A stretch of DNA of 25,334 nt from Oscillospiraceae bacterium (GCA_029009035.1 JAQXJQ010000073.1:1-25334), one strand, 5' to 3'. Counted from the first letter of the stretch, positions 1-7,864 are shown. Notes: generated by a model from the sequence alone, not told the origin. Numbers and translations are program-made.

Positions 1-209
1 ATATATTCCATAATCTGGCTCTGAATCTCAGGGTTGATGGTCTTGCCATCCTCATAGTACTGGGTGCAGGCCTCAGTGGAAATGGTAAAACCCTGGGGGA
101 CGGGCAGGCCGATATGGGTCATTTCGGCCAGATTGGCACCCTTGCCGCCCAGAAGCTCACGCATATTCGCATTGCCCTCCGAGAACAGGTAGACATACTT
201 GTGACTCAT
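1..209 (-). CDS. ppdK: Pyruvate, phosphate dikinase, N-terminal fragment (runs off the left edge)
   Basis: The 69 visible codons read leftward from an ATG at 209-207, preceded on the minus strand by a GGAGG ribosome binding site. The opening residues (YVYLFSEGNA, then LLGGKGANLAEM and GLPVPQGFTI) are the hallmark start of the ATP-grasp nucleotide-binding domain of pyruvate phosphate dikinase. The family interconverts pyruvate, ATP and phosphate with phosphoenolpyruvate, AMP and pyrophosphate in the cytoplasm, and in anaerobes often acts glycolytically. PEP synthase shares the GGKGANLAEM block, but the YLFSEGN start favours PPDK. The phosphohistidine and C-terminal PEP-binding domains lie outside the window, so completeness cannot be judged. 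A good SigA promoter lies upstream. Confidence 0.93.
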   Translation of the reverse strand, partial: MSHKYVYLFSEGNANMRELLGGKGANLAEMTHIGLPVPQGFTISTEACTQYYEDGKTINPEIQSQIMEY

Positions 210-263
210 TGCTACATTCCTCCGTATTCTTTCTTGTTGTTTTGATGATTATACCAATGATGT

Positions 264-292
264 ATTTTACTGGAGAACACACAGACTGTCAA
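264..292 (-). promoter_or_regulatory. SigA-type promoter for ppdK
   Basis: Read on the minus strand, a perfect -35 TTGACA (292-287) is followed by a 17-base spacer and a -10 TAAAAT (269-264). Initiation near 257 would give a leader of about 50 bases before the ATG at 209. A TATAAT at 253-248 is an alternative -10, but it has no matching -35. Confidence 0.75.
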
Positions 293-482
293 GGCCGTTC
301 TGCGGAAAACACAGAGAAAAATCGGCGGTTTCATCACAAAAAACCAAGTCAGGAGGCCGCAAAAAACGGTTGCGTCGTTCGAAAAAAGGGGAAAGAAGAT
401 TGTGCAAATCGACGAAACAACGCTTCGGTAACGGTTGAACGGGTAAAAACAAGATAAATATTTGCAGAGAAGAAGAATTTGG

Positions 483-510
483 TTGACAAAACTGCGGAAT
501 GTACTATACT
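483..510 (+). promoter_or_regulatory. SigA-type promoter for glnA
   Basis: A perfect -35 TTGACA (483-488), a 16-base spacer and a near-perfect -10 TATACT (505-510). Initiation near 517 gives a leader of about 60 bases before the glnA ATG at 578, including a short GC-rich palindrome around 538-556. Confidence 0.8.
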
Positions 511-577
511 AAACAAGATGACCTGCGTATATTTTGCGCCGGCGCTCCGGCCGGCCACTGGGAAAGGAAGAATAGCA

Positions 578-1909
578 ATGGGGTACTCCAAGGAAGACAT
601 CATTCGCATCGTCAAAGAAGAAGAGGTGGAGTTCATTCGCCTGCAGTTCACTGATATTTTCGGCCAGCTGAAGAATGTGACCATCACCGCCTCTCAGATC
701 GGCAAGGCAGTCAATAACCAGATCATGTTCGACGGCTCCTCCATCGAGGGCTTTGTCCGCATTGATGAGTCCGACCAGTACCTGTATCCCGATCTGGATA
801 CCTTTGTGGTCTTCCCCTGGCACGGCGCCCACGGCAAGGTCGCCCGCCTCATCTGCGATGTGTACAATGCCGACGGGAGCCCCTTCCTGGGCGATCCCCG
901 CGGCACGCTCAAGCGGGTGCTCAAGCGTGCGGAGAAGATGGGTTTTGACGCCTTTAATGTAGGCCCTGAGGCGGAGTTCTTCCTGTTCCAGACCGACGAG
1001 GAGGGCAAGCCCACCACCAAGACCAACGATGAGGCCAGCTATTTTGACCTCGGCCCTCTGGACCACGGTGAGGTCACCCGCCGTGAGATCTGTCTGGCAC
1101 TGGAAAAGATGGGCTTTGAGATCGAGGCCAGCCATCATGAGGTCGCCCGCGGGCAGCATGAGATCGACTTCAAGTACACCGACGCGCTCCGTGCCGCCGA
1201 CAATATCATGACCTTCAAGCTGGCGGTCAAGACTTTGGCGCAGCGCAGCGGCCTGCATGCCACCTTTATGCCCAAACCCATCTTTGGTATCGCCGGCTCC
1301 GGTATGCATGTGAATATGTCCCTGTTCAAGAACGGCCGCAACATTTTTAACGATCCCGAGGGCCATAAGGGCCTTTCCAAGGAGGCATATGCCTTTATTG
1401 CAGGCCTTTTGTACCATGTGAAGGGCATGACCGCCGTCACCAACCCTCTGGTCAACTCCTATAAGCGCCTGGTGCCCGGCTATGAGGCACCCTGCTACAT
1501 GGCCTGGTCCGCCTCCAACCGCTCCGCTCTGGTGCGGATCCCCGCCGCCAGAGGACAGAGCACCCGTGTGGAGCTTCGCAGCCCCGATCCCTCCTGCAAC
1601 CCCTATCTGGCTCTGGCTGTCTGCCTTGCCGCGGGTCTGGACGGCATTGAGCAGGGCATGGTGCCTCCCGCCGAGATCACTGAGAACATCTTTGCCATGA
1701 CTCCCGCCGCCCGCAAGCGCCGTGGCATCGAGGCCCTCCCCGGAACCCTGGAAGAGGCTATGACCTGCATGAAGAAGGACAAGCTCATCATGAACGCCCT
1801 GGGCGAGCATGTGACCAGCCAGTATCTGGCCGGCAAGGAAGCCGAGTGGGAGGAATACCGTACCCGTGTTTCCAGCTGGGAGCGGGACAAGTACATTATG
1901 AATTATTGA
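578..1909 (+). CDS. glnA: Glutamine synthetase, type I (GSI-alpha)
   Basis: This enzyme makes glutamine from glutamate, ammonia and ATP in the cytoplasm as a dodecamer. The protein has 443 residues, the usual size for Firmicutes GSI-alpha. Visible signatures are FDGSSIEGF (51-59), the metal-site block GPEAEFFLF (129-137), GSGMHVN, and a WERDKYIMNY C-terminus. The NLYDLP-type adenylylation segment and the insertion of GSI-beta enzymes are absent, so control by adenylylation is unlikely. An Arg directly after IEGFV matches the Arg used for glutamine feedback in Bacillus GS. The frame is open from 479, but that segment contains the promoter, so the start is the ATG at 578, which follows GGAAAGGAAG. 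A terminator closes the gene as a single-gene unit. Confidence 0.97.
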   Translation: MGYSKEDIIRIVKEEEVEFIRLQFTDIFGQLKNVTITASQIGKAVNNQIMFDGSSIEGFVRIDESDQYLYPDLDTFVVFPWHGAHGKVARLICDVYNADGSPFLGDPRGTLKRVLKRAEKMGFDAFNVGPEAEFFLFQTDEEGKPTTKTNDEASYFDLGPLDHGEVTRREICLALEKMGFEIEASHHEVARGQHEIDFKYTDALRAADNIMTFKLAVKTLAQRSGLHATFMPKPIFGIAGSGMHVNMSLFKNGRNIFNDPEGHKGLSKEAYAFIAGLLYHVKGMTAVTNPLVNSYKRLVPGYEAPCYMAWSASNRSALVRIPAARGQSTRVELRSPDPSCNPYLALAVCLAAGLDGIEQGMVPPAEITENIFAMTPAARKRRGIEALPGTLEEAMTCMKKDKLIMNALGEHVTSQYLAGKEAEWEEYRTRVSSWERDKYIMNY

Positions 1910-1933
1910 TGCCGTCATCAATCAGACGACACG

Positions 1934-1976
1934 CCTCCGCCTGTTTCGGAAGAAGCAGGCGGAGGTTTTTTCGTTT
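1934..1976 (+). terminator. Rho-independent terminator after glnA
   Basis: A 14-base-pair stem (1934-1947 with 1952-1965, one G-T wobble) with a GGAA loop is followed by a run of six T residues. It separates glnA from the spoIIIA operon. Confidence 0.92.
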
Positions 1977-2034
1977 CTCTGTTCTGAATATGGACACGCC
2001 GTCATAGGATAGGGCCGTAAGGAGGGCGATACAA

Positions 2035-2937
2035 ATGAAGCAGGGGATTGCGTTGGCGGCGGTGGCGGAGATGCTGCCGCCGGCGTTGGCAGACGGACTT
2101 GAAAAGCTGAAGCTGGAGGAGATGCTCCGGGTGGAGGAGATCCGCCTGCGCCGTGGGTATCCCATGACGGTGCTGCTGCCGGAGGGAGAGTGCCCTCTGG
2201 GGGGAGAGAATATCACGGAGGAGGTTCTGCGGTCTGTTCTGGAGCGTGCCACTCAGGCGTCCACCCATACGGCGCTGGACCAGATCAGGCAGGGGTTTGT
2301 GACCTTGCGGGGCGGGCACCGGATCGGTCTGTGCGGGACGGTGAGCCGTCGGGATGGAGAGACGGTCTCCCTGCGTTACCTGTCGTCCATGTCCCTTCGC
2401 ATCGCCCGTGCGGTGGAGGGGCAGGCAGGCGGTGTGGTGCGGGAGCTGATGGAGCAGGGGCGTTTTGTGAGCACCCTCATCGTAGGCCCTCCGGGCAGCG
2501 GAAAGACCACATTGCTGCGGGAGCTGATCCGCACGCTGTCCGACGGGCACGGCGTACCGGCCCACCGGGTGGGTCTGGCGGATGAGCGGGGAGAGATCGC
2601 CGCGTTGTGGCAGGGGGAACCCCAGTTCCGGGTGGGACGGCGGACCGATATTCTGGACGGCTGCCCCAAGGCGGAGGCGTTGGGGATCCTGCTTCGGGGA
2701 ATGAACCCGCAGATCCTGGCTGCGGACGAGATCACCCAGGGCGATGATGTGCGGGCCATGATAGAGGCGGTGGGCTGCGGTGCGGCACTGATGGCGACCG
2801 CCCACGGCGAAAGCCTGTCTGATCTGGAGCGCCGGCCCATCTATCGGCGGCTGCTGACGGAAAAGGTGTTTGGCCGTGTTGTGGTGCTGGAGCGGCGGGG
2901 AGCCGCGCGTACCGCCCGGGTGGAGCGGCTGCCATGA
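2035..2937 (+). CDS. spoIIIAA: Stage III sporulation protein AA (secretion-type ATPase)
   Basis: SpoIIIAA is the ATPase of the SpoIIIA-SpoIIQ channel that joins mother cell and forespore after engulfment. The 300-residue protein has a Walker A GPPGSGKTT (151-159) and a Walker B ending in LAADEI (228-233), in the arrangement of type II/IV secretion ATPases. It also has the family's N-terminal region with VEEIRLRRG. A GGAGG ribosome binding site lies about 10 bases before the ATG. It is the first gene of eight and overlaps spoIIIAB by 4 bases. In Bacillus the operon is read by SigE. Here CATAGGAT at 2003-2010 resembles a SigE -10, but I see no ATATT-like -35 at the right distance, so the promoter stays unassigned. 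Confidence 0.96.
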   Translation: MKQGIALAAVAEMLPPALADGLEKLKLEEMLRVEEIRLRRGYPMTVLLPEGECPLGGENITEEVLRSVLERATQASTHTALDQIRQGFVTLRGGHRIGLCGTVSRRDGETVSLRYLSSMSLRIARAVEGQAGGVVRELMEQGRFVSTLIVGPPGSGKTTLLRELIRTLSDGHGVPAHRVGLADERGEIAALWQGEPQFRVGRRTDILDGCPKAEALGILLRGMNPQILAADEITQGDDVRAMIEAVGCGAALMATAHGESLSDLERRPIYRRLLTEKVFGRVVVLERRGAARTARVERLP

Positions 2938-3446
2938 GGCGCCTTGTGGGGGCTGCCCTTTTGGAACTGGGGGCCATGGCGCTGGGTATGTGCGCGGTGG
3001 AGCACCTGAGGGGCAGAGTGCGCGATCTGCGCGGGCTGATATCCGGGATAGAGGAGATGATCCGGGAGCTGGATTACCGCCTGCTTCCGCTTCCGGAGCT
3101 GTTTGAGAGGGCGTCGGAATGCGCGCAGGGAAAGGCTTCGCTGTTTTTTGACCTGTGCGGGCAGGGGGCGGATCACCTCAACGGGAGGCGGTTTTATGCC
3201 GTGTGGACACAGGCTGCGGAGGCGGCACAGATGCGCCTGGAGGAAGAAGACCTTGCAATACTGGAACGGTTGGGGGCGGTCCTGGGCCGGTATGACGGTG
3301 ACAGCCAGCGGGAGGCGCTGGCTGCGGCGGCCGGAAGATTGGCACGCCAGCAGAGCTGCGCAGAGGAACAGAGCTGCCGGTTAGGACGGATCTACCGCGT
3401 GCTGAGCTTTACGGCAGGTGCATTTCTGTTGATTTTACTCATTTAG
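2934..3446 (+). CDS. spoIIIAB: Stage III sporulation protein AB
   Basis: A 170-residue protein whose start overlaps the spoIIIAA stop by 4 bases, which suggests translational coupling. It has a hydrophobic N-terminal segment (about 4-22), a long helical middle rich in Glu, Arg and Ala, and a hydrophobic C-terminal tail (about 154-170). This is the topology of SpoIIIAB, which resembles GspF-type platform proteins of type II secretion. The helical core contains RELDYRLLPLPELFERAS, typical of the family. It is expected in the mother-cell membrane facing the forespore as a channel component. Position in an intact spoIIIA operon supports the name more than sequence alone. Confidence 0.92.
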   Translation: MRRLVGAALLELGAMALGMCAVEHLRGRVRDLRGLISGIEEMIRELDYRLLPLPELFERASECAQGKASLFFDLCGQGADHLNGRRFYAVWTQAAEAAQMRLEEEDLAILERLGAVLGRYDGDSQREALAAAAGRLARQQSCAEEQSCRLGRIYRVLSFTAGAFLLILLI

Positions 3447-3458
3447 GAGGGCAATTCC

Positions 3459-3653
3459 ATGGACGTGGATCTGATTTTCAAGATTGCGGCGGTAGGGATC
3501 CTGGTATCCGTGCTCAATCAGGTGCTCATTCGTTCCGGGCGGGATGAGATGGCAACCATGACCACGCTGGTGGCCCTGGTGGTGGTGCTGATGATCGTTG
3601 TGCGCCAGATCAGCGGCTTGTTTGACACGGTAAAGACCCTCTTTGACCTGTGA
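3459..3653 (+). CDS. spoIIIAC: Stage III sporulation protein AC
   Basis: A 64-residue membrane protein with two hydrophobic segments separated by RSGRDEMA, the expected size and topology of SpoIIIAC. AGGAGGG precedes the ATG by a few bases. Its TGA stop overlaps the GTG start of spoIIIAD. It is a small integral membrane subunit of the SpoIIIA channel. The start IFKIAAVGILVSVLNQVL is highly characteristic of the family. Confidence 0.95.
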   Translation: MDVDLIFKIAAVGILVSVLNQVLIRSGRDEMATMTTLVALVVVLMIVVRQISGLFDTVKTLFDL

Positions 3654-4036
3654 ACGATGTGATCCGTGTGGCAGCAGCCGGGATCATTGCTGCCGTTTGC
3701 GCTTTGGTGGTGCGAAAGCAGACGCCGGAACTGTCACTGCTGCTGGTGATCTGCGGCAGCGTGATCATCCTGCTTTTTTGTACCGGAGCGCTGAGCGCGG
3801 TGAAACAGCTGATGGACGAGCTGTCCCAAACGGGAGGCTTGACCGCGGCGACAGTCAAGCCGGTGATGAAGGTGACCGGGATCGCCGTCATTACCCGGCT
3901 TGCATCGGATCTCTGTCAGGATGCGGGAGAGAAGGCGCTGGCGGGGGCGGTGGAGATGGCGGGTTCGCTGTTTGCGCTGCTGGCCGTCATCCCGCTGATG
4001 TCCGCAGTGCTGGAACTCATCACGCAGTTGTTGTAG
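3650..4036 (+). CDS. spoIIIAD: Stage III sporulation protein AD
   Basis: This 128-residue protein uses a GTG start embedded in the end of spoIIIAC (GTGA overlap), so coupled translation is likely. It has three or four hydrophobic segments: about 4-18, 26-47, 75-85 and 95-127. These match SpoIIIAD, an integral membrane component of the feeding-tube complex. The alternative ATG further in would delete the first membrane segment, so GTG is kept. Confidence 0.94.
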   Translation: MNDVIRVAAAGIIAAVCALVVRKQTPELSLLLVICGSVIILLFCTGALSAVKQLMDELSQTGGLTAATVKPVMKVTGIAVITRLASDLCQDAGEKALAGAVEMAGSLFALLAVIPLMSAVLELITQLL

Positions 4037-4046
4037 GAGGGGTCGC

Positions 4047-5150
4047 ATGAGATACAGGTGGATAGCGCCGGTGCTGTTTCTGCTGCTTCTGCTGCTGACG
4101 ACCCCGTGTGCTGCGCTGGACGGGGAAACGCTGCTCCGCCGCCAGGAGCAGGCAGCGGGGATCGATGAGCTGGAGCGGGCGGGACGGGAAGCAGGCGGCA
4201 GTGCCCAGTACGGGCAGGAATTGGACGAAGGGCTGCGGGCGCTCAGAAAAGAGGGAGAGCAGGCAGCGGGAGGGATCCTCCGCAAAGCACTGCGCTCCGG
4301 CGTGATGCTCCTGGTGGTGGTGATGGCCTGCGGCTTGGGGCAGAACCTCTATGAGGTCTCAGGGAGAAACAATATTCCGGTGACCTCGCTGGCGGGAACG
4401 CTGGCGGTCGCCGCCATATCCATGGGAGATGTGAGCTCCATGCTGGGGCTTGGCGTCAGCACCATGGAGAATATCGCCTCTTTCTCCAATGTGCTTCTCC
4501 CTGTGACGGCGGCAGTGACAGCGGCCACGGGTTCGGCCACGGGCGCGGCAGTGCGGCACCTTGCGGCGGCGGTGTTTTCCGACCTGCTGATGAATTTGAT
4601 CCGCCGGCTGCTGCTGCCCATCCTCTATGCCTATCTGGCCCTTGTCGTGGCCCATTCGGCGCTGGGAAATGACGGCCTGAAGCGGATCTCCGCCGTGCTC
4701 AAATGGGTGGTGGTAACGGTGCTGACCACCATCATGCTGGCCTTTGTGGGCTATCTTTCGGTGAGCGGGATCGTGTCCGGAACCACCGATGCCGCCGCGG
4801 TCAAGGCGGCGAAGTTTGCCATATCCGGCGCGATCCCCGTGGTGGGCAAGATCTTATCCGACGCGGCGGAGACCATCCTGGCCTCGGCAGGCGTGCTGCG
4901 GGGGACGGTCGGTGTGTTTGGAACCCTGACCATTCTGAGCATCTGCCTGATCCCGGTGCTGATGCTGGCCATCCACTATCTGGTGTACAAGCTGGCGTCC
5001 GCTTTGTCTGCCACTGTGGGGCCGGCCGGGATCAGCACCCTGGTGGATCAGATCGGCAGCGCCTTCGCACTGATGCTGGGGATGATGGCCGCCTGCGCGC
5101 TGCTGCTGCTGATCGTGCTTCTCTCCTCGGTAACGGCGGTGAGCCTATGA
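4047..5150 (+). CDS. spoIIIAE: Stage III sporulation protein AE
   Basis: A 367-residue polytopic membrane protein that starts with a cleavable-looking signal sequence (RYRW, then a Leu-rich core ending TPCAA at about residue 24). A charged, probably extracytoplasmic stretch follows (25-80), then seven or eight hydrophobic segments. This is the SpoIIIAE layout, the largest membrane subunit of the channel. AGGAGG precedes the ATG, and the stop overlaps the spoIIIAF start (ATGA). Length and position match the family. Confidence 0.95.
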   Translation: MRYRWIAPVLFLLLLLLTTPCAALDGETLLRRQEQAAGIDELERAGREAGGSAQYGQELDEGLRALRKEGEQAAGGILRKALRSGVMLLVVVMACGLGQNLYEVSGRNNIPVTSLAGTLAVAAISMGDVSSMLGLGVSTMENIASFSNVLLPVTAAVTAATGSATGAAVRHLAAAVFSDLLMNLIRRLLLPILYAYLALVVAHSALGNDGLKRISAVLKWVVVTVLTTIMLAFVGYLSVSGIVSGTTDAAAVKAAKFAISGAIPVVGKILSDAAETILASAGVLRGTVGVFGTLTILSICLIPVLMLAIHYLVYKLASALSATVGPAGISTLVDQIGSAFALMLGMMAACALLLLIVLLSSVTAVSL

Positions 5151-5641
5151 GCGAAGTGGTGCGCAGCTGGCTGACGGGCGTTGTCTGCGCCTCCATGATC
5201 CTGGTTCTGGCAGACGGGATCGTTCCCAAGGGCGGTGTGAAGCAGGTCTGCCGGCTGGCGGGAGGGCTGCTTTTGCTGCTGTCCACCCTGAACCCCCTGC
5301 TGAAACTTGGGAAAATGAATGTTTTTGAGGCTGTCGATCGAAAGGAGAACGACATGGAAGCGTATATTCAGGCATTTGAGCGTGAACATGAATTTCTGTT
5401 CCAAAGCATCATAGAGGAGGAGACAGGCGCATATATTTCGGACAAGGCGCAGGAACTGACCGGCTGTCCCTGCGCGGTAACGGTGATCGCGGCTGCGGAT
5501 GACGGCCTGTGGCCGGTTCCTACGGAGGTGGTATTGCGGGGTGTCTGGACGCAAAGGACCAGAGAGGAAATGAGCGCGTTTCTGGCTGAGGAGATCGGGA
5601 TCCCGGCGCAGATGCAGCACTTTGAGGAGATGGAGACATGA
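5147..5641 (+). CDS. spoIIIAF: Stage III sporulation protein AF
   Basis: A 164-residue protein with two N-terminal hydrophobic segments (about 8-24 and 34-48) and a soluble C-terminal domain. This is SpoIIIAF, whose soluble part has the ring-building fold found in AF, AG and AH. The ATG at 5147 is chosen because it overlaps the spoIIIAE stop; the frame is open further upstream, but only inside spoIIIAE. The SWLTGVVCASMILVLADGIVPKG start is family-like. Its stop overlaps the spoIIIAG ATG. Confidence 0.92.
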   Translation: MSEVVRSWLTGVVCASMILVLADGIVPKGGVKQVCRLAGGLLLLLSTLNPLLKLGKMNVFEAVDRKENDMEAYIQAFEREHEFLFQSIIEEETGAYISDKAQELTGCPCAVTVIAAADDGLWPVPTEVVLRGVWTQRTREEMSAFLAEEIGIPAQMQHFEEMET

Positions 5642-6159
5642 TGGAAAAGCTCCGTTTCCCGGGTATAAAGAACCTGCCGGAGTTTCTGAAGCGCAGCAAA
5701 TATGTGCTCATTATGGTGGCAGCCGGGATCCTGCTGCTTCTTCTGCCGGCGAAGCGGGATCAGGCGCCAGAGCAGGGGAGCGGCGTCAGCGGCGGAGAAG
5801 AGAGCTTTTCCGTGGAAGCAATGGAGGCGCGGCTGGGGGAGATCCTGTCCCGCATTGACGGCGCGGGTGAGGTCTCGGTCATGCTCACCGTGCGCAGCGG
5901 GACCCGGAGGATCCTTGCGGTGGACCGCGAGCTTACTCAAACCGGCGATCAGAGCCGCCGGAGCGAAGAGACGGTGATCCTTTCCACGGACAATGGGGAG
6001 CAGGCCGTGTCGGTGGGGCAGAACTATCCGGAATTTCAGGGCGTGCTGGCGGTATGTCCCGGAGGAGATGACCCGGAGGTCTGCCTGAAACTGACCAGGG
6101 CGCTGGCGTCGCTCACGGGGCTCAGCTCCGGGAAGATCACGGTGTGCAAAGGCTCATGA
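5638..6159 (+). CDS. spoIIIAG: Stage III sporulation protein AG
   Basis: A 173-residue single-pass membrane protein. It has a short basic N-terminus, a hydrophobic span at about 22-38, a Gly/Ser/Glu-rich linker, and then a C-terminal ring-building domain (about 60-173) with GAGEVSVMLTV and GVLAVCPGGDDPEVCLKLTRA. SpoIIIAG forms the large ring of the mother-cell half of the channel. Two adjacent ATG codons start the frame. The first overlaps the spoIIIAF stop and is used here. Confidence 0.95.
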   Translation: MMEKLRFPGIKNLPEFLKRSKYVLIMVAAGILLLLLPAKRDQAPEQGSGVSGGEESFSVEAMEARLGEILSRIDGAGEVSVMLTVRSGTRRILAVDRELTQTGDQSRRSEETVILSTDNGEQAVSVGQNYPEFQGVLAVCPGGDDPEVCLKLTRALASLTGLSSGKITVCKGS

Positions 6160-6189
6160 GCAAAAACAGGGGTAACGGAGGGAAATGGT

Positions 6190-6768
6190 ATGAAGTTATG
6201 GAAGAGAAACGCAGTGGTCGTGGCCATCGTGCTGTTTGTGGGTGCGGCGGTCTATCTGAATTGGTCCTATAACAATCGGGCTGTAGACGATCCTGTAGGA
6301 GAGAGCGCAGGAGGGAAAGTGCTGGGCCAGAGCGAACTGGTCAACGGGAATACGGATGACAAGGCTTCCGGGAATGAGACTCCGGTCTCCGGAACAGAGG
6401 ATGAGAAGGGGACCGGCTACTTTGCCACCGCGCGGCTCAACCGTCAGCAGGCCAGAGACAGCGCGCTGGAACTGCTGCAGCAGGCAGCGGGCGATGAGAA
6501 GGCCGACCAGGCCATGATCGACGAGGCCAATCAGTCCATTCAGGTCATGGCGGCCTACACCATGGCGGAGGCTCAGGTGGAGAATTTGGTCACAGCAAAG
6601 GGCTATGGAGACTGCATCTGCTTTATCAACGACAGCAGTGCCAGCGTAGTGGTCTCTGCCACCTCCGGCGGACTCAATGAGGGGGATGTGGCCAAGATCA
6701 CGGAGATCGTGAGCCAGGAGTCCGGGCTGAAGGCGGCGCAGATCCGGATCATTGAGACGGAGCCGTAA
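6190..6768 (+). CDS. spoIIIAH: Stage III sporulation protein AH
   Basis: A 192-residue single-pass protein with a membrane span at about 8-24 (ending YLNWSYNNR, characteristic of SpoIIIAH), a low-complexity linker (30-75) and a C-terminal ring-building domain (about 80-192). In Bacillus, AH binds forespore SpoIIQ across the intermembrane space. It is the last gene of the operon, with GGAGGG ahead of the ATG. No terminator follows. The next gene has its own promoter starting 9 bases after the stop, so sporulation transcripts may read into it. Confidence 0.95.
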   Translation: MKLWKRNAVVVAIVLFVGAAVYLNWSYNNRAVDDPVGESAGGKVLGQSELVNGNTDDKASGNETPVSGTEDEKGTGYFATARLNRQQARDSALELLQQAAGDEKADQAMIDEANQSIQVMAAYTMAEAQVENLVTAKGYGDCICFINDSSASVVVSATSGGLNEGDVAKITEIVSQESGLKAAQIRIIETEP

Positions 6769-6776
6769 AAATAGGA

Positions 6777-6805
6777 TTGTAATTTTCCGCCATTGGTGGT
6801 ATAAT
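6777..6805 (+). promoter_or_regulatory. Extended -10 SigA-type promoter for the Asp23-family gene
   Basis: TTGTAA (6777-6782), a 17-base spacer and a perfect TATAAT (6800-6805), with TG one base upstream (6797-6798) making an extended -10. It lies immediately after spoIIIAH and uncouples the next gene from sporulation control. Confidence 0.8.
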
Positions 6806-6841
6806 ACCCTCAGTTTCCGAATGGAGAGGAGTAAATGCCCC

Positions 6842-7210
6842 ATGCCTGAGAACAAAGATTACATCTTCCGTGAGGAGGAATTGGGAAATATCCAGGTTTC
6901 TGAAGAGGTGCTGGCTGCCATTACCGGCGCCGCAGCCCTGGAAGTAGAAGGCGTTGCCGGTTTGAGCCTGTCGGCGGGAAGCGATATGACCTCCGCAGTC
7001 AACCGTAAAACACTGTCCAAGAGCGTCCGGCTTTCCATGGAGGACGGACGGGTGGATGTGACCGTGTCCGTGCTGGTGAAGTACGGCCATGTGGTTCCCG
7101 ATGTGGCCAAGGAAGTGCAGGAGGTCGTGAAGAGCGCGATGGAGAACACCAGCGGTCTGAAGGTCTCTGCCGTCAATGTGGTCGTGACCGGGATCGCCTT
7201 CCCCAAGTAA
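6842..7210 (+). CDS. Asp23/Gls24 family envelope stress protein
   Basis: The 122-residue product carries the Asp23 fold signatures: GNIQVSEEVLAAITGAAALEVEGVAG near the N-terminus, VDVTVSVLVKYG in the middle, and VKSAMENTSGLKVSAVNVVVTGI near the end. It corresponds to B. subtilis YqhY, which also sits between spoIIIA and nusB. Family members are small cytoplasmic or membrane-associated proteins linked to envelope homeostasis, and YqhY has been tied to fatty-acid synthesis. The frame is open from 6752, but that includes the promoter. The ATG at 6842 follows a GGAGAGGAG site. The accB-accC genes found beside yqhY in Bacillus are absent here. Confidence 0.92.
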   Translation: MPENKDYIFREEELGNIQVSEEVLAAITGAAALEVEGVAGLSLSAGSDMTSAVNRKTLSKSVRLSMEDGRVDVTVSVLVKYGHVVPDVAKEVQEVVKSAMENTSGLKVSAVNVVVTGIAFPK

Positions 7211-7227
7211 TTAAAGGAATACTGTAG

Positions 7228-7262
7228 AACAGAGTCGGCGCAAGCCGACTCTGTTTTGTTTT
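7228..7262 (+). terminator. Rho-independent terminator after the Asp23-family gene
   Basis: A perfect 12-base-pair stem (7228-7239 with 7244-7255) closed by a GCAA loop and followed by a T-rich tail. Confidence 0.92.
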
Positions 7263-7316
7263 GTATTCTATGCAATTTCCGGCGGTTGAGGGCTTCCATT
7301 TCTCGAAAAACCGGTG

Positions 7317-7322
7317 TATAAT
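7317..7322 (+). promoter_or_regulatory. Probable -10 of the nusB-recN operon promoter
   Basis: TATAAT at 7317-7322 lies between the preceding terminator and nusB. The -35 is weak (TTCCAT at 7294-7299, 17 bases upstream). The leader of about 80 bases contains a small perfect hairpin (CGGCGC 7376-7381 with GCGCCG 7385-7390) just before the nusB ribosome binding site. Confidence 0.5.
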
Positions 7323-7408
7323 ACCGTGTATATTCAAAAGTGGGGCGGTATGCCCGTGCGAAGAAATTGACTATTCGGCGCTGAGCGCCGTGAAAGGGAG
7401 AGACCGAT

Positions 7409-7864
7409 ATGAATAGAACGACTGCCCGTGAGATCGCCATGCACCTGACCTTTGAACTGGCCTTTTCTGACATCAAAGCGGAGGAGCTGCTGGAGCGCGA
7501 GCTGAACCGTGAGGCATTTGCCAAGCGTGCTGTGGATGAGCCTCTGTACGCCGAGTATCCCAACGAGGAGCAGGAGAAGTACATCCGCTCCATGGTGCTG
7601 GGTGTGGCTGACCACGGTGCCGAGTTGGACGGCTACATTGAAAAGTACGCCAAGGGTTGGCGCTTTTCCCGCATTGACCGCGTGGCTGCCGCCATCATGC
7701 GTGTGACCATGTATGAGATCCTGTATCGCCCCGATGTGCCCAACAAGGTCGCCATCAACGAGGCGGTGGAGATCGCCAAGGGCTATGTGGACGAGGACGT
7801 TGTGAAGTTCATGAACGGTATTCTTGGATCCTTTGTCCGTGCGGAGTTCCCTGAGCAGGAGTAA
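7409..7864 (+). CDS. nusB: Transcription antitermination factor NusB
   Basis: NusB pairs with NusE (ribosomal protein S10) on boxA RNA to prevent premature termination of rRNA transcripts. The 151-residue all-helical protein has the typical start NRTTAREIAMHLTFELAF with its Arg-rich RNA-binding end. It also has the conserved YAKGWRFSRIDRVAAAIMRVTMYEI block (about 84-108) and PNKVAINEAVEIAKGY. AAGGGAGAG precedes the ATG. It is the first gene of a long run that continues through recN. Confidence 0.96.
   Translation: MNRTTAREIAMHLTFELAFSDIKAEELLERELNREAFAKRAVDEPLYAEYPNEEQEKYIRSMVLGVADHGAELDGYIEKYAKGWRFSRIDRVAAAIMRVTMYEILYRPDVPNKVAINEAVEIAKGYVDEDVVKFMNGILGSFVRAEFPEQE

Larger units (their letters stand above)
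210..577. other. Divergent intergenic region between ppdK and glnA
   Basis: These 368 bases hold the ppdK promoter (264-292, minus) and the glnA promoter (483-510, plus). The 190 bases between them are A-rich and show no convincing gene, strong hairpin or GlnR-type operator by eye. An open frame here (209-457) lacks a ribosome binding site and resembles no protein I recognise, so it is not called. Confidence 0.6.

Noticed and set aside
209..457. Short open frame in the ppdK-glnA spacer
   Set aside because: It lacks a ribosome binding site, overlaps the ppdK promoter region, and its composition is that of non-coding A-rich DNA.
509..1921. A 470-codon open frame antisense to nearly all of glnA
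   Set aside because: It mirrors glnA, whose C-ending codon use suppresses stops on the other strand. It is low complexity (Gly, Leu, His, Ala) with no ribosome binding site or family resemblance.
1986..2010. Possible SigE promoter before spoIIIAA
   Set aside because: CATAGGAT resembles a SigE -10, but the nearest ATAT element leaves a spacer of only about 10 bases, too short for the usual 13-15. Not called as a feature.
5092..5118. Short repetitive CTG/CTGCTG runs such as this one near the end of spoIIIAE
   Set aside because: They encode Leu-rich membrane segments and reflect codon choice, not a tandem repeat array.
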